Part shown: positions 16,404-24,987 of the stretch, one piece after another
Layout: each line of letters starts with the position of its first letter
Position numbering within the stretch: the first letter of the stretch is position 1
NCBI GenBank assembly: GCA_036770645.1
Contig: DAIPIU010000003.1
Location: 1-64,000, forward strand
Length of the DNA: 64,000 nt
Reading direction: 5' to 3'
Origin: Rubrimonas sp036770645
Lineage (GTDB): Bacteria > Pseudomonadota > Alphaproteobacteria > Rhodobacterales > Rhodobacteraceae
Program-made: the position numbers and the translations under genes
The notes under the pieces: generated by a model
Told to the model about the DNA's origin: nothing
Database searches by the model: none
Seen by the model: only the letters and a program-made list of their open reading frames with translations

Positions 16404-16426
16404 GGCCGCGCTCCGCGGGCGCGGCC
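16404..16426 (+). terminator. Hairpin between purC and purS
   Basis: Perfect 8-bp inverted repeat GGCCGCGC / GCGCGGCC with a seven-base loop, 8 bases after the purC stop, followed by TCCCCCC rather than T residues. It may cause partial termination or mark an mRNA processing point within the purC-purS-purQ unit. Confidence 0.4.
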
Positions 16427-16487
16427 TCCCCCCTGACGGCGGACCCGAGCCCGGGGGCCGCCCGGCAGCTTCGGAAGGGTCCGCCCC

Positions 16488-16730
16488 ATGCGCCTGCGCG
16501 TCACCGTCACCCTGAAGCCCGGCGTGCTCGACCCGCAGGGCGCGGCCATCGCCGGGGCGCTGCGGAGCCTCGGCTTCGCGGGCGTGCAGGCGGCGCGGCA
16601 GGGCAAGATCATCGAGCTCGACCTCGACGAGGCCGACCCCGAGGCGGCAAAGGCGCAGGCGACCGCCATGGCGGAAAAGCTGCTCGCCAACACCGTGATC
16701 GAGACCCATGCGGTCGAGGTGCTGGGATGA
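16488..16730 (+). CDS. purS: Phosphoribosylformylglycinamidine synthase subunit PurS
   Basis: The 80-residue small bridging subunit of the three-part FGAM synthase, which joins PurL and PurQ and helps ammonia channelling. Typical features are VTVTLKPGVLDPQGAAI and the IIELDLDEAD strand. GGAAGGG seven bases before the ATG supports the start. The stop overlaps purQ by ATGA. The large subunit PurL is not in the window. Confidence 0.94.
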   Translation: MRLRVTVTLKPGVLDPQGAAIAGALRSLGFAGVQAARQGKIIELDLDEADPEAAKAQATAMAEKLLANTVIETHAVEVLG

Positions 16731-17395
16731 GGGCGGCGGTCATCGTCTTTCCCGGCTCGAACTGCGACCGCGACATGGCCGTGGCGCTGCGCGCCGCGGG
16801 GGCGACGGTCGCCATGATCTGGTGGAAGGACGACGCGCTGCCGGCGGGGACCGACCTCGTGGCGATCCCCGGCGGGTTCTCGTTCGGCGACTACCTGCGC
16901 TGCGGGGCCATCGCCGCGCGCGCCCCGGCCATGCGGGCGGTGGCCGGCTTCGCGCGGCGCGGCGGCGCGGTGCTGGGGGTCTGCAACGGCTTTCAGGTGC
17001 TGACCGAGGCGGGCCTGCTGCCCGGCGCGCTGATGCGCAACGCCGGTCTGCGCTTCGTGCGCCGCGACGTCGCCCTGACGGTGGCGACCGCCGACAGCCC
17101 CTTCACCAGCGGCTATGCGGCGGGGGCCGCGATCCGCCTGCCGGTCGCCCACCATGACGGATGCTGGATCGCCGACGACGATACGCGCGCCCGGCTGCGC
17201 GCCGAGGACCGGGTGGCCCTGCGCTATGCCGAGCCGGTGAACGGGTCGGTCGACGACGTGGCGGGCGTGCTGTCGGCCAACCGCCGCGTTCTGGGCCTGA
17301 TGCCCCATCCGGAGCGCGCGGCCGACCCCGCGCTGGGCGGGACCGACGGCGCACCGCTGTTCGCGGGCCTGATGGCTGCGCTCAGCCCGGCCTGA
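16727..17395 (+). CDS. purQ: Phosphoribosylformylglycinamidine synthase subunit PurQ
   Basis: Class I glutamine amidotransferase subunit that supplies ammonia to PurL. The nucleophile is C86 in GVCNGFQVLTEAGLLPG; the His and Glu of the triad are in LMPHPERA near the C-terminus. The start MRAAVIVFPGSNCDRD is diagnostic. At 222 residues it matches the family. It is coupled to purS by ATGA. Its last 14 bases overlap the 3' end of the convergent transporter gene. Confidence 0.96.
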   Translation: MRAAVIVFPGSNCDRDMAVALRAAGATVAMIWWKDDALPAGTDLVAIPGGFSFGDYLRCGAIAARAPAMRAVAGFARRGGAVLGVCNGFQVLTEAGLLPGALMRNAGLRFVRRDVALTVATADSPFTSGYAAGAAIRLPVAHHDGCWIADDDTRARLRAEDRVALRYAEPVNGSVDDVAGVLSANRRVLGLMPHPERAADPALGGTDGAPLFAGLMAALSPA

Positions 17396-18269
17396 GCGGC
17401 CCCGTCGCGGCGCGGTTGACCAGATAGACACCGCAGGCCGCCAGCGCGATGGCCGCGGCGGAGCTCGGTGCCACCGTCTCGCGAAGGATCAGCGCGCCGC
17501 CCAGGGTCGCCAGCACCGGCACCAGCGCCGAGAAGGCCGCCGCCCGCGCGGCCCCCAGCGCCCGCACCCCCGCCGCGAAGGCCGCGACTGACACGACGCC
17601 CGACACCACGCCGTGCAGCACGACCTGCGCCGCCAGCGCCGCAGGCCCGAGCGCGGACAGGCCCTGCTCCCAGACCAGCGCCGCGGGTGCCAGCGCCAGG
17701 GTCGACCAGAAGCCGACGATTCCGGTGGCCTCGGCCGGCGACAGGCCCGAGCCGCGATAGGCGACCGCATAGGCCGCCCAGGCCAGCGAGGCGGTGGCCA
17801 GCCAGGGCGCGCCGGCCAGCACCGCCCATTCGCCGCCCGCCATGCGCGGCAGCACCGCCAGCGCCGCCCCGGCCGCGATGAGGCCCAGGCCCAGCCGCCC
17901 CCGCGGCGGCGGCGGCGGCCCGCCGGAGACCGCGGCCAGCGCCGCCACCCAGAGCGGCAGACAGCCCGGCACAAGCGCCGCGAACAGCGCCGCATCGGCC
18001 GATTTCAGCCCATGCGCCGCGAACAGCGCGAAGGGCGCGCCCCAGCCGAGGCTCATCGCCGCGATCCGCCAGCGCGCCACGCCGCGGGGCAGGGGCCCGC
18101 GCCGCAGCCACAGCGGCGCGAGCAGCAGCGCCGGCGCGCCATAGCGCAGCAGCGCGATGTCGAGCGGCGACAGCCCGGCTCCGACCGTGGCGCGCACCAG
18201 CAGGATCCAGCCCGCCCAGATCGTCACGGCGACCAGCATCGCAGCGACGCCTGCGGCCGGCGATGTCAT
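17382..18269 (-). CDS. EamA/DMT-family transporter
   Basis: A 295-residue inner-membrane protein with about ten hydrophobic helices in two EamA repeats (around 10-140 and 155-285), the drug/metabolite transporter fold. The first repeat opens with VAVTIWAGWILLVRAT and contains the conserved ALLRYGAPALLL. The second has ASLAWAAYAVAYR and SALVPVLATLGGALILRE, the usual signature near the eighth to ninth helix. The substrate cannot be predicted. The ATGA overlap with the upstream SDR gene places it last in the leftward kpsS-SDR-transporter unit. Confidence 0.85.
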   Translation of the reverse strand: MTSPAAGVAAMLVAVTIWAGWILLVRATVGAGLSPLDIALLRYGAPALLLAPLWLRRGPLPRGVARWRIAAMSLGWGAPFALFAAHGLKSADAALFAALVPGCLPLWVAALAAVSGGPPPPPRGRLGLGLIAAGAALAVLPRMAGGEWAVLAGAPWLATASLAWAAYAVAYRGSGLSPAEATGIVGFWSTLALAPAALVWEQGLSALGPAALAAQVVLHGVVSGVVSVAAFAAGVRALGAARAAAFSALVPVLATLGGALILRETVAPSSAAAIALAACGVYLVNRAATGPLRPG

Positions 18270-19072
18270 CCGCGGTCGTCCGCGGCGTCGTCCGGTGCGA
18301 TCTCCGCGGCGAAGCCGGCCATGAACAGGTCCGACAGGCGCGGCGGCAGGCGCTGGTCGAGCCAGCACAGCGCCGCCAGCGCGCGGGGGAAGGTGATCAG
18401 CGCCTCGCCGCGCGCCAGCCCCCGCGCGATGCGGTCCGCGGCGCGGTCCGCCCCGATCTCGAAGGGCTTGAAGCCGCGATGCCGCGCCGACATGGCCGAG
18501 GTGACGAAGCCCGGGCAGATCACGCTGACGCCGATGCCCCGCGGCCGCAGCCAGCCCCGAAGGCTTTCGCCATAGGCGCGCGCGGCGGCCTTGGTGGCGC
18601 TGTAGGAGGGCATGTCGGGCAGGGGCCGCAGCGCCGCCAGCGAGGACATGATCGCGACATGGCCCCGGCCGCGCGCGAGGAAGGCGGGCAGCAGCGGCTC
18701 GACCGTGTTCAGCATCCCCAGCCCGTTCACCGCCCAGAGCCGCCGGGACGCCGCCCGGTCCTCTGGGTCTCGGCCGGGGCCGAGACCGGCGGAAGCCCCG
18801 GCATTGGCGATCACGAGGTCGACCTGCCCGCGAGCGTCGAAGCCCAGCAGCGCGGCCTCGATCGCCGCCCCTTCGGTCACGTCAAGCACTGCCGTCTCGA
18901 CCCGTGCGCCCCGCGCCGCCGCCGCATCGGCCGCTGCCGCCAGCCGATGGCCGTCGCGTCCGGACAGCCAGAGCGTCACGTCCGGAGCGGCCAGCCGCGC
19001 GGCCAGCGCCGCGCCGATGCCGCCCGACGCCCCGGTCAGCGCGATGCGCCGGAAGGGATGGTCCGCGTTCAT
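18266..19072 (-). CDS. Short-chain dehydrogenase/reductase
   Basis: Rossmann-fold NAD(P)-dependent oxidoreductase of 268 residues. The nucleotide motif is TGASGGIG (13-20), with NAGAS following; the catalytic triad is S144 (MSSLAALRP) with Y157 and K161 in YSATKAAARAYG. PGFVTSAMS follows. The C-terminus, PPRLSDLFMAGFAAEI, is extended. The substrate is unknown. Its position between a Kdo-transferase-like gene and a transporter, with 4-base overlaps on both sides, suggests a part in surface polysaccharide or lipid metabolism (inference from context only). Confidence 0.87.
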   Translation of the reverse strand: MNADHPFRRIALTGASGGIGAALAARLAAPDVTLWLSGRDGHRLAAAADAAAARGARVETAVLDVTEGAAIEAALLGFDARGQVDLVIANAGASAGLGPGRDPEDRAASRRLWAVNGLGMLNTVEPLLPAFLARGRGHVAIMSSLAALRPLPDMPSYSATKAAARAYGESLRGWLRPRGIGVSVICPGFVTSAMSARHRGFKPFEIGADRAADRIARGLARGEALITFPRALAALCWLDQRLPPRLSDLFMAGFAAEIAPDDAADDRG

Positions 19073-20340
19073 GCCGCCGCCGCTCCCGCGCTTGCCGGCC
19101 TGTCGCCCGCGGTCCCTTCGCCCGTTCCCGCCGCCCCCGCGCATGCCGCTCCCGGCTCCGCCGCCGCGAGGATGCGCGCCGCCACGCCCGCCGCGCCCGC
19201 CGCCATGCCCGGCCCGTCGAAGCTTCCGGGCACCTGCGTCTCGGCCGCCAGCGCCACGACGAAGGCGGCGACCCGCGCCCGGTCGGGCGCCTCGGGCGCA
19301 TGCCAGAACGCGCCCAGCCGCCCCCGCCAGGCCAACCCGTCGTAGACCGCGGTGCCCAGCGTCGCGACCGGCACCCCGGCGATCAGCGCCGAAAGCCCCA
19401 GCGTCGAGTTGACCGTGACGACGCCCGACAGGCGCGGCAGCAGCGCCTCGGCCGATCCGCCGTCCAGCCACACGACACGCCCGGCCGCGGGGCTCGCGGC
19501 GATGATCCGTCGCCACGGGTCCAGCCCGGGATCCAGCGGATGGGGCTTCACGACCAGCTGCGCGTTCCGCGGGGCCTGCGCCGCGAAGCTGTCCAGCACC
19601 TGCTCCAGCGCCGCGCGCCCGCCGCCGGGCGGGCCGTGGCGTCGCATCTGGAAATCGGTCTCGAGCTGAAGCGCCAACATGAACAGCGGCCCGTCCGCCA
19701 GCGCGATCCGTTCCAGCGCCGCCCGCCGCGCCGCCGCGCGCAGCGGCCAGCCCGCCGCCCGGCGCGCCCAGCCGGCCCATTCGGCGACCGGGTGGCGCAG
19801 CTCGTGCCGGCGTGCGTGCGGATAGAGCCATGGACCGAGCGCGAGGTCCGCGAGGTGATGCGCCACGTCCATCGCGGCGAAGGCCGCGAAGCCGGCCCCC
19901 TTCTCGGCCGAGACGGGCGCCGCCGGCGCCGTCCCGGCGAGCGCCGCCTCGCCGGGGCGCCACGCGCCGAGCGCGTCCCGTTCGACGGTCAGCCAGCCTG
20001 GGCGCAGCCAGCCCTGTTCGAAGACGTGGACGCGCACCCCGGCCGCCCTGGCGGCGGGATAGCCCGCCGCATGCCAGAAGCGACCGTCCCCGAGCCCCGC
20101 CACATCGGTGACGCCCTCGCGCCGGCAGGTCTCGGCCAGCCAGCCGGGCCAGCCATCGGGCCGCCCCCTGAAGCGCAGCGCCGGCCGGCCGCGCCAGAAC
20201 AGCTCGTCCCCCGCGCAGACCAGCGCCCGCCGCACCGATGCGCCGCGCGCGGCCAACGCGTCGGCGAGATGTGCGAGAAACGGCGAGCGCGGCCCCTGGA
20301 GGAGCAGCACGCAGGGGGGGCGGTCGAAGGTTTTCGCCAT
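19069..20340 (-). CDS. KpsS/LipB-like capsule polysaccharide protein, divergent paralogue
   Basis: A 423-residue protein of the Capsule_synth family (KpsS/LipB), whose known members are cytoplasmic beta-Kdo transferases building the poly-Kdo linker on phosphatidylglycerol for capsule export. VLLLQGPRSPFLAHLA replaces the more usual QGPxSxFW. VFEQGWLRPGWLTVER, LQLETDFQMR, VVKPHPLDPG, VTVNSTLGLSALIAG and ETQVPGSF follow in family order. It clearly parallels the protein encoded at 20772-22061 block by block. The Ala/Gly-rich C-terminus (about 395-423) is extra. It heads a leftward unit with the SDR and DMT-transporter genes, coupled by ATGA. Confidence 0.78.
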   Translation of the reverse strand: MAKTFDRPPCVLLLQGPRSPFLAHLADALAARGASVRRALVCAGDELFWRGRPALRFRGRPDGWPGWLAETCRREGVTDVAGLGDGRFWHAAGYPAARAAGVRVHVFEQGWLRPGWLTVERDALGAWRPGEAALAGTAPAAPVSAEKGAGFAAFAAMDVAHHLADLALGPWLYPHARRHELRHPVAEWAGWARRAAGWPLRAAARRAALERIALADGPLFMLALQLETDFQMRRHGPPGGGRAALEQVLDSFAAQAPRNAQLVVKPHPLDPGLDPWRRIIAASPAAGRVVWLDGGSAEALLPRLSGVVTVNSTLGLSALIAGVPVATLGTAVYDGLAWRGRLGAFWHAPEAPDRARVAAFVVALAAETQVPGSFDGPGMAAGAAGVAARILAAAEPGAACAGAAGTGEGTAGDRPASAGAAAA

Positions 20341-20771
20341 GGCCCGGGCGGTATCGCGCGGCGCCGTGCGGTGCAAGCGCGTCGGCGGCGGCGCGACGGC
20401 GCCCCTGCGCGCACCCGCGGGCGCGCCCGCCTCCGGGTCCGCCGGCCCGCCCGCGCGCATCCGGGTGCCCGAGCGCCCGGGCGCCCGGGCGCCCTGCCGC
20501 GGGCGGATCGGCGCAGGGGTGGTGGGCCGGAGACGCCCCCCCGTGCCGTCGCGATGCGGGCTCCGTTGCCGCCGCGACGCCGGACCGCGCCCGCCTGCGC
20601 GCCGCGCCGCGCCGCGCACGTCGCGCCCGGCCCGTCGGGCCCCGTCGCGACGATGCGATGGCGGATGCACGGCAGCCGGCGCCGCCGCGCGGCCGGTGCC
20701 ATTGACGCCCCCTGTGCCGCCCCGTAAGGCCCGGCACCGCCCCCGCCATGCGAAGGCCCGGAACCGCCGTC
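20341..20771. other. Extremely G+C-rich spacer between divergent kpsS-like genes
   Basis: No gene is supported here. The 431 bases consist almost wholly of C and G, with runs such as GGGCGCCCGGGCGCCC (part of 20480-20500) that are self-complementary. Translations of the open frames are Arg/Pro/Ala strings without recognisable motifs. Promoters for both flanking genes must lie in it or at its edges, but no sigma-70-like boxes stand out. Confidence 0.4.
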
Positions 20772-22061
20772 ATGGCCCATTCCCGCACCGTCCTGTTCCT
20801 GCAGGGGCCGCCCTCGGGCTTCTGGTCCCAGCTTGCCGATGCTGTCGAGGCGCAGGGCGGCGCGGTGCGGCGGGTGCACCTTTGCCTTGCCGACCGGCTG
20901 TTCTGGCGGCGCGGCGACGGCGTCTCGTATCGTGGGCGGCTGGCGCGGTGGGAGGCGTGGCTGACCCGCTTCGTCCGCGCCGAGGGCGTGACCGACATCC
21001 TCTACTATGCCGACCAGCTGCCCTATCACCGCGCGGCGCTGCGCGTGGCGCGGGCAGAGGGGATCGGCGCGCATGCGGTCGAGTTCGGCTATCTGCGGCC
21101 CGACTGGATCACCCTCGAACGCGAGGGAACGGGGGCGTTCTCGCATTTCCCCGACCAGCCGTCCGGCCTGCGCGCCGACCTCCCGGCCCCCGACATGACG
21201 CCGCGCCACGCCCATGCCTTCGGCACCGAGGCGCTTGGGGAAGTGATCTTCGGGCTCGCGCTGACCTTCGGGCGACCGCTGTTCCCGTTCTACGTCTCCG
21301 ATCGCCGGTATCCGCCGCTGTTCGACTATGCCTGCTGGCTGGCGCGGCTTCTGCGCGGCGGCGGGGCCGGGCGGCGCGCGGCGGCGGCGCAGGCGCGGCT
21401 GCTCGCGGGCAAGGCCCCCTTCTTCCTCATGGCGCTGCAGATCCAGAGCGATTACCAGCTTCGCGCCTCATCGGCCTGGCCGCATCAGGCCGACGCCATC
21501 GCGGCGGTGATGGCGGATTTCGCCGCCCATGCCCCGCCCGACTGCCGCCTCGCGGTCAAGCTGCACCCGCTCGACAATGGCTGGGAAGGCTGGCCCCGCG
21601 TCATTGCGCGCGCGGCCGCCGCGTCGGGGCTGACCGGACGGGTCGAGACGGTCGAGGGCGGCGATCTCGGGCCGCTGGCGCGGGCAGCCCGCGGCGTGGT
21701 GGTGATCAACTCGACCGTGGGCGTTCACGCCATCCTCGCGGGCCGCCCGGTCAAGGCGCTGGGCCCGGCGGTCTTCGCGATGGAAGGCCTCGCCGACCAG
21801 CGCCCGCTGGCGGCGTTCTGGACCGATCCCGCCCCCCCGGACCCGGACCTGGCGCGCGCCTTCGCGGCGACCCTGGCGGATGAAATCCAGGTCAAGGGTT
21901 CGTTCTACGAGCCGCGGGGCCGTGCCTGCGCCGCCGCGGCGATGGCGGCGCGCATCCTTGCCGGCACGGTCGGGCCCAGCGCCTTCAGCCCGGGCAGGCC
22001 GCCCCCCCGGCTCTCCGCGCTCAACGCCGAGCGGGCGGGACGGGGCCTTCCGCCGGTCTGA
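20772..22061 (+). CDS. kpsS: KpsS/LipB-like capsule polysaccharide export/Kdo transferase
   Basis: Member of the Capsule_synth family, close to the canonical KpsS: TVLFLQGPPSGFWSQLAD, ILYYADQLPYHRAAL, EFGYLRPDWITLEREG, FFLMALQIQSDYQLR, VKLHPLDNG, VVVINSTVGVHAILAGRPV, and EIQVKGSFYEPRG. Known KpsS proteins add the first Kdo to lyso-phosphatidylglycerol at the inner face of the membrane for group-2-type capsules. The ATG at 20772 is chosen over the in-frame ATG at 20748 because MAHSRTVLF begins directly before the conserved core. No kpsC, kpsM or kpsT lies nearby, so the capsule locus is split or elsewhere. Confidence 0.83.
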   Translation: MAHSRTVLFLQGPPSGFWSQLADAVEAQGGAVRRVHLCLADRLFWRRGDGVSYRGRLARWEAWLTRFVRAEGVTDILYYADQLPYHRAALRVARAEGIGAHAVEFGYLRPDWITLEREGTGAFSHFPDQPSGLRADLPAPDMTPRHAHAFGTEALGEVIFGLALTFGRPLFPFYVSDRRYPPLFDYACWLARLLRGGGAGRRAAAAQARLLAGKAPFFLMALQIQSDYQLRASSAWPHQADAIAAVMADFAAHAPPDCRLAVKLHPLDNGWEGWPRVIARAAAASGLTGRVETVEGGDLGPLARAARGVVVINSTVGVHAILAGRPVKALGPAVFAMEGLADQRPLAAFWTDPAPPDPDLARAFAATLADEIQVKGSFYEPRGRACAAAAMAARILAGTVGPSAFSPGRPPPRLSALNAERAGRGLPPV

Positions 22062-22094
22062 GTCGGGCCGTTCCCGGCCCCGCCGGCCGCCGGT

Positions 22095-22943
22095 TCAGCG
22101 CGATCGGAACGGCGCCGCCGGATAGACTCCCAGCACCTTGATCATGGCGGTGAAGAAGCCGAGTTCCTCGAAGGCCAGCCGCAGCGGCTCGGTTTCGACA
22201 TGGCCTTCCACGTCGGCATAGAAGCGCGTCGCGGTGAACGACCCGTCGACCATGTAGCTTTCGAGCTTGGTCATGTTGACGCCGTTGGTCGCGAAGCCCC
22301 CCATCGCCTTGTACAATGCCGCAGGAACGTTGCGCACCTCGAAGACGAAGGTGGTCATCGCGGCGCCGCAATGGGGGTCGGCCTCGATCTTCTGGCGCGA
22401 CATGACCAGGAAGCGCGTGGTGTTGTGGTCGGCGTCCTCGATGTCCTCGGCCAGCGGCGCGAGGCCGTAAAGCTCGCCGGCCAGCCGCGAGGCGATGGCC
22501 GCGCGCGCGGGATCGCCGCGCTGCGCGACCTGCTCGGCGGATCCGGCCGTGTCGGCCCCCACGACGGGCCGGATGCCCCGCGCCTTGAGGAAGCGGCGGC
22601 ACTGGCCCAGCGCGACGGTGTGGCTCTGCGCCTCGACGACGCCCTCGAGCGTGGCGCCCGGGACGCCAAGAAGCTGCAGCCGTATCGGCACGAAATGTTC
22701 GCCGATGATGTAGAGTCCGCTGTCGGGCAGCAGGTGATGGATGTCCGCGACGCGCCCGTACAGCGAGTTCTCGACCGGCAGCATCGCGAGCTTCGCCTCG
22801 CCGGCCTTCACCCGCGCGATCGCCTCCTCGAAGGTGGGGCAGGGCAGGGGCGTCATCTGGGGGAACACTTCGCGACAGGCCTGGTGCGAATAGGCGCCGA
22901 GTTCGCCCTGGAAGGCGATGCGGCTGGCGGGGTCGTCGGACAT
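22095..22943 (-). CDS. pheA: Prephenate dehydratase
   Basis: Converts prephenate to phenylpyruvate in phenylalanine synthesis. The 282-residue monofunctional form has a catalytic domain (about 8-185) with AFQGELGAYSHQACREVF, the LPVENSLYGRV block and the HNTTRFLVM motif containing the catalytic Thr. A C-terminal ACT domain (about 195-270) with AMGGFATNGVNMTKLESYM binds phenylalanine for feedback control. The ESRP motif of enterobacterial enzymes reads ESYM here, as in other alphaproteobacteria. There is no fused chorismate mutase. Confidence 0.95.
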   Translation of the reverse strand: MSDDPASRIAFQGELGAYSHQACREVFPQMTPLPCPTFEEAIARVKAGEAKLAMLPVENSLYGRVADIHHLLPDSGLYIIGEHFVPIRLQLLGVPGATLEGVVEAQSHTVALGQCRRFLKARGIRPVVGADTAGSAEQVAQRGDPARAAIASRLAGELYGLAPLAEDIEDADHNTTRFLVMSRQKIEADPHCGAAMTTFVFEVRNVPAALYKAMGGFATNGVNMTKLESYMVDGSFTATRFYADVEGHVETEPLRLAFEELGFFTAMIKVLGVYPAAPFRSR

Positions 22944-23015
22944 CGGGCGCGGTCTCCGGGCGGCGTGTCGGGGCGATTTTCCTGCCCATCGACATTCGGT
23001 CGCGCACCTTACGGG

Positions 23016-23045
23016 TTGCCGGGTGGGGGGGTAAGGGCATATTCC
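23016..23045 (+). promoter_or_regulatory. Candidate promoter of the cytochrome gene
   Basis: TTGCCG at 23016-23021 and TATTCC at 23040-23045 with an 18-base spacer containing a GGGGGGG run. It lies 52 bases before the cytochrome start, in the divergent gap with pheA. Pattern match only. Confidence 0.3.
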
Positions 23046-23096
23046 GGCGCGGTCTCCCGACTTCCGGGGGGGCCGTGTCCGAGGGTTGCTCCCATC

Positions 23097-24959
23097 ATGA
23101 ACATGACGTTGATCAAGGTGTTCGGCGCAGCCTGCGGCGCGCTGCTGATCTACCTCGTCGCGAGCTGGGCGAGCGGATCGCTGTTCGCGCTGCGCGAGCC
23201 GCCAGCGCTGGCCTATGCGGTCGAACTGCCCGATGCGGGCGGCGACGCGGCCGAGGCCGAAGACGCCGCGCCCGCCGACATCGCGACGGTGATGGCGTCC
23301 GCCGATCCCGATGCCGGGGCCAACGTGTTCAAGAAATGCGCGGCCTGCCACAAGGTCGAGGACGGCGCGAATGCCGTGGGGCCGCATCTGTGGCGCGTCG
23401 TCGGGCGGGACATCGGCACGATCGACGGCTTCCGCTATTCGGGCGCGCTGCCCGCCGGCGAGGTCTGGACCTTCGACAACCTCTACGCCTATCTGGAAAA
23501 TCCGAAGGCGTGGGCCCCCGGCACCTCGATGAGCTTCGCGGGACTTCCGAAGTCCGAGGACCGCGCCAACGTCATCGCCTACCTCAACGACGCCGGCGGC
23601 GCGCCGCTGCCGCTGCCCGCCGCCGCGCCCGCGGCGGAGGAGGCAACGTCCGAGGTCGAGCCCGAGGCCGAAGCTGTCGCGGAGACCGAGCCCGCTGCCG
23701 ATGCCGAGCCTGCGGCCGAAGCCGCCGCAGAGGCCGAGCCTGCGGCCGAACCCGTCCCGGAGGTCGCCGATGCCGAGCCTGTGGCCGAAGCCCAGGTCGC
23801 TGCGTCGGAAGCCGACACGGCGGCACCGACCGACGAGCAGATCGCCGAGGCCAATGCCGGGGCCGAGTCCACGGCCGACGCGGTCGAGACCGCCGAGGCC
23901 GAGGCCGAGGCCGAGCTTGCGCTCAGCTTCGCGGCGGCTTTGGCTGCTGCCGATCCCGCTCGCGGCGAGGCGCTGTTTGCGACCTGCGGCTTCTGTCACC
24001 GCAACGAGGAAGGCCGGAACGGCATCGGCCCCAGCCTCTACGGCGTGATTGGTCGCGACGTCGCATCCGCCGCCTTCTACCCCTACTCGCCGGCCATGGC
24101 GGCTGTCGAAGGCGTCTGGAGCGTCGACCGGATCGACGCATACCTTGCCGACCCGCAATCCTATGTCCCGGGGGGGCGGATGGCCTTCACCGGCCTGAAG
24201 GCGGTGGAGGACCGCGCTGCGGTGATCGCCTACCTGAACGCCGCTGGCCCCGCGCCGCAATCCGTCGAGGCGCTGCTTGCGGGCCTGCCGGTCGACGCGG
24301 AGCCGACCGAAGCCAAGTCGACCGACGCGGTGCCGGCCGAACCAGCAGCCGAGGCCGCCGTCCCCGAGCCTGCCGCGCCCGAGCCCGCCGCCGCGGCGCC
24401 TGAAGCTGTCGCCGGCGCCGCTCCCGCCGATGAGGCCGCCGCCGATGCCGCGCCATCCGAGGCGGCGCCGGTCGCAGATGTCGGGCCCGCGACGACTGAG
24501 GTGCCGGTCGTCGAGGCCCCGGCAGAGACCGAACCGGCCGAGACGGAGGTCGCCGCGGCGACGCCGGAGCCGGAACCTGAGGCGGCCCCCGCGGCGGCCG
24601 GCGGCGATGCTGCCTTCGCTGCCGCCTATGCTGCCGCGACGGCCGACGAGGGCGCGAAGGTGTTCCGCAAATGCGCCGCCTGCCACAAGCTCGAGGAAGG
24701 CAAGAACGCAGTCGGCCCGCATCTCTGGGGCGTGGTCGGTCGGGACGTGGCCTCCGTCGACGGCTTCAAGTACTCCGACGCGACGGCGGGTTTCGGCGGT
24801 GCCTGGGGCTACGAGCAGCTCAACGCGTATCTCGAGAACCCCAAGGCTTACATCCCGGGCAACAAGATGGCCTTCTCCGGCCTTCGCAAGCTCGAGGAAC
24901 GCGCAGCGGTGATCCGCTATCTCAACGAGGCCGGCGGCTCCGCCCTGCCCGCCCCCTGA
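23097..24959 (+). CDS. Membrane-tethered cytochrome c with three haem domains
   Basis: A 620-residue electron carrier. An uncleaved N-terminal anchor (about 5-27, VFGAACGALLIYLVASW) is followed by three class I cytochrome c domains with haem sites C81-AAC-H85, C297-GFC-H301 and C526-AAC-H530. Each has its own distal Met motif: MSFAGLP, MAFTGLK and MAFSGLR. Two Ala/Glu/Pro-rich linkers of roughly 100 residues (about 173-275 and 388-502) separate them. Single-domain versions with one such anchor and flexible linker are the cy/c552 (CycM) proteins that pass electrons from the bc1 complex to cytochrome c oxidases or photosynthetic reaction centres. Three tethered domains are unusual. Domains 1 and 3 resemble each other (GPHLW, VGRD) more than domain 2. 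Confidence 0.9.
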   Translation: MNMTLIKVFGAACGALLIYLVASWASGSLFALREPPALAYAVELPDAGGDAAEAEDAAPADIATVMASADPDAGANVFKKCAACHKVEDGANAVGPHLWRVVGRDIGTIDGFRYSGALPAGEVWTFDNLYAYLENPKAWAPGTSMSFAGLPKSEDRANVIAYLNDAGGAPLPLPAAAPAAEEATSEVEPEAEAVAETEPAADAEPAAEAAAEAEPAAEPVPEVADAEPVAEAQVAASEADTAAPTDEQIAEANAGAESTADAVETAEAEAEAELALSFAAALAAADPARGEALFATCGFCHRNEEGRNGIGPSLYGVIGRDVASAAFYPYSPAMAAVEGVWSVDRIDAYLADPQSYVPGGRMAFTGLKAVEDRAAVIAYLNAAGPAPQSVEALLAGLPVDAEPTEAKSTDAVPAEPAAEAAVPEPAAPEPAAAAPEAVAGAAPADEAAADAAPSEAAPVADVGPATTEVPVVEAPAETEPAETEVAAATPEPEPEAAPAAAGGDAAFAAAYAAATADEGAKVFRKCAACHKLEEGKNAVGPHLWGVVGRDVASVDGFKYSDATAGFGGAWGYEQLNAYLENPKAYIPGNKMAFSGLRKLEERAAVIRYLNEAGGSALPAP

Positions 24960-24987
24960 CGTTGCGGGCATTCCTGCGCCGCCACCC

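Noticed and set aside
22200..23096. Open frame joining the region antisense to pheA with the cytochrome gene
   Set aside because: The part before 23097 is shadow sequence of pheA. The cytochrome begins with its own anchor at 23097.
23605..24630. Ala/Glu/Pro-rich DNA repeats in the cytochrome gene as a repeat array or CRISPR
   Set aside because: Unit lengths vary, the reading frame is kept, and the repeats code for flexible linkers; there are no regular spacers or cas genes.
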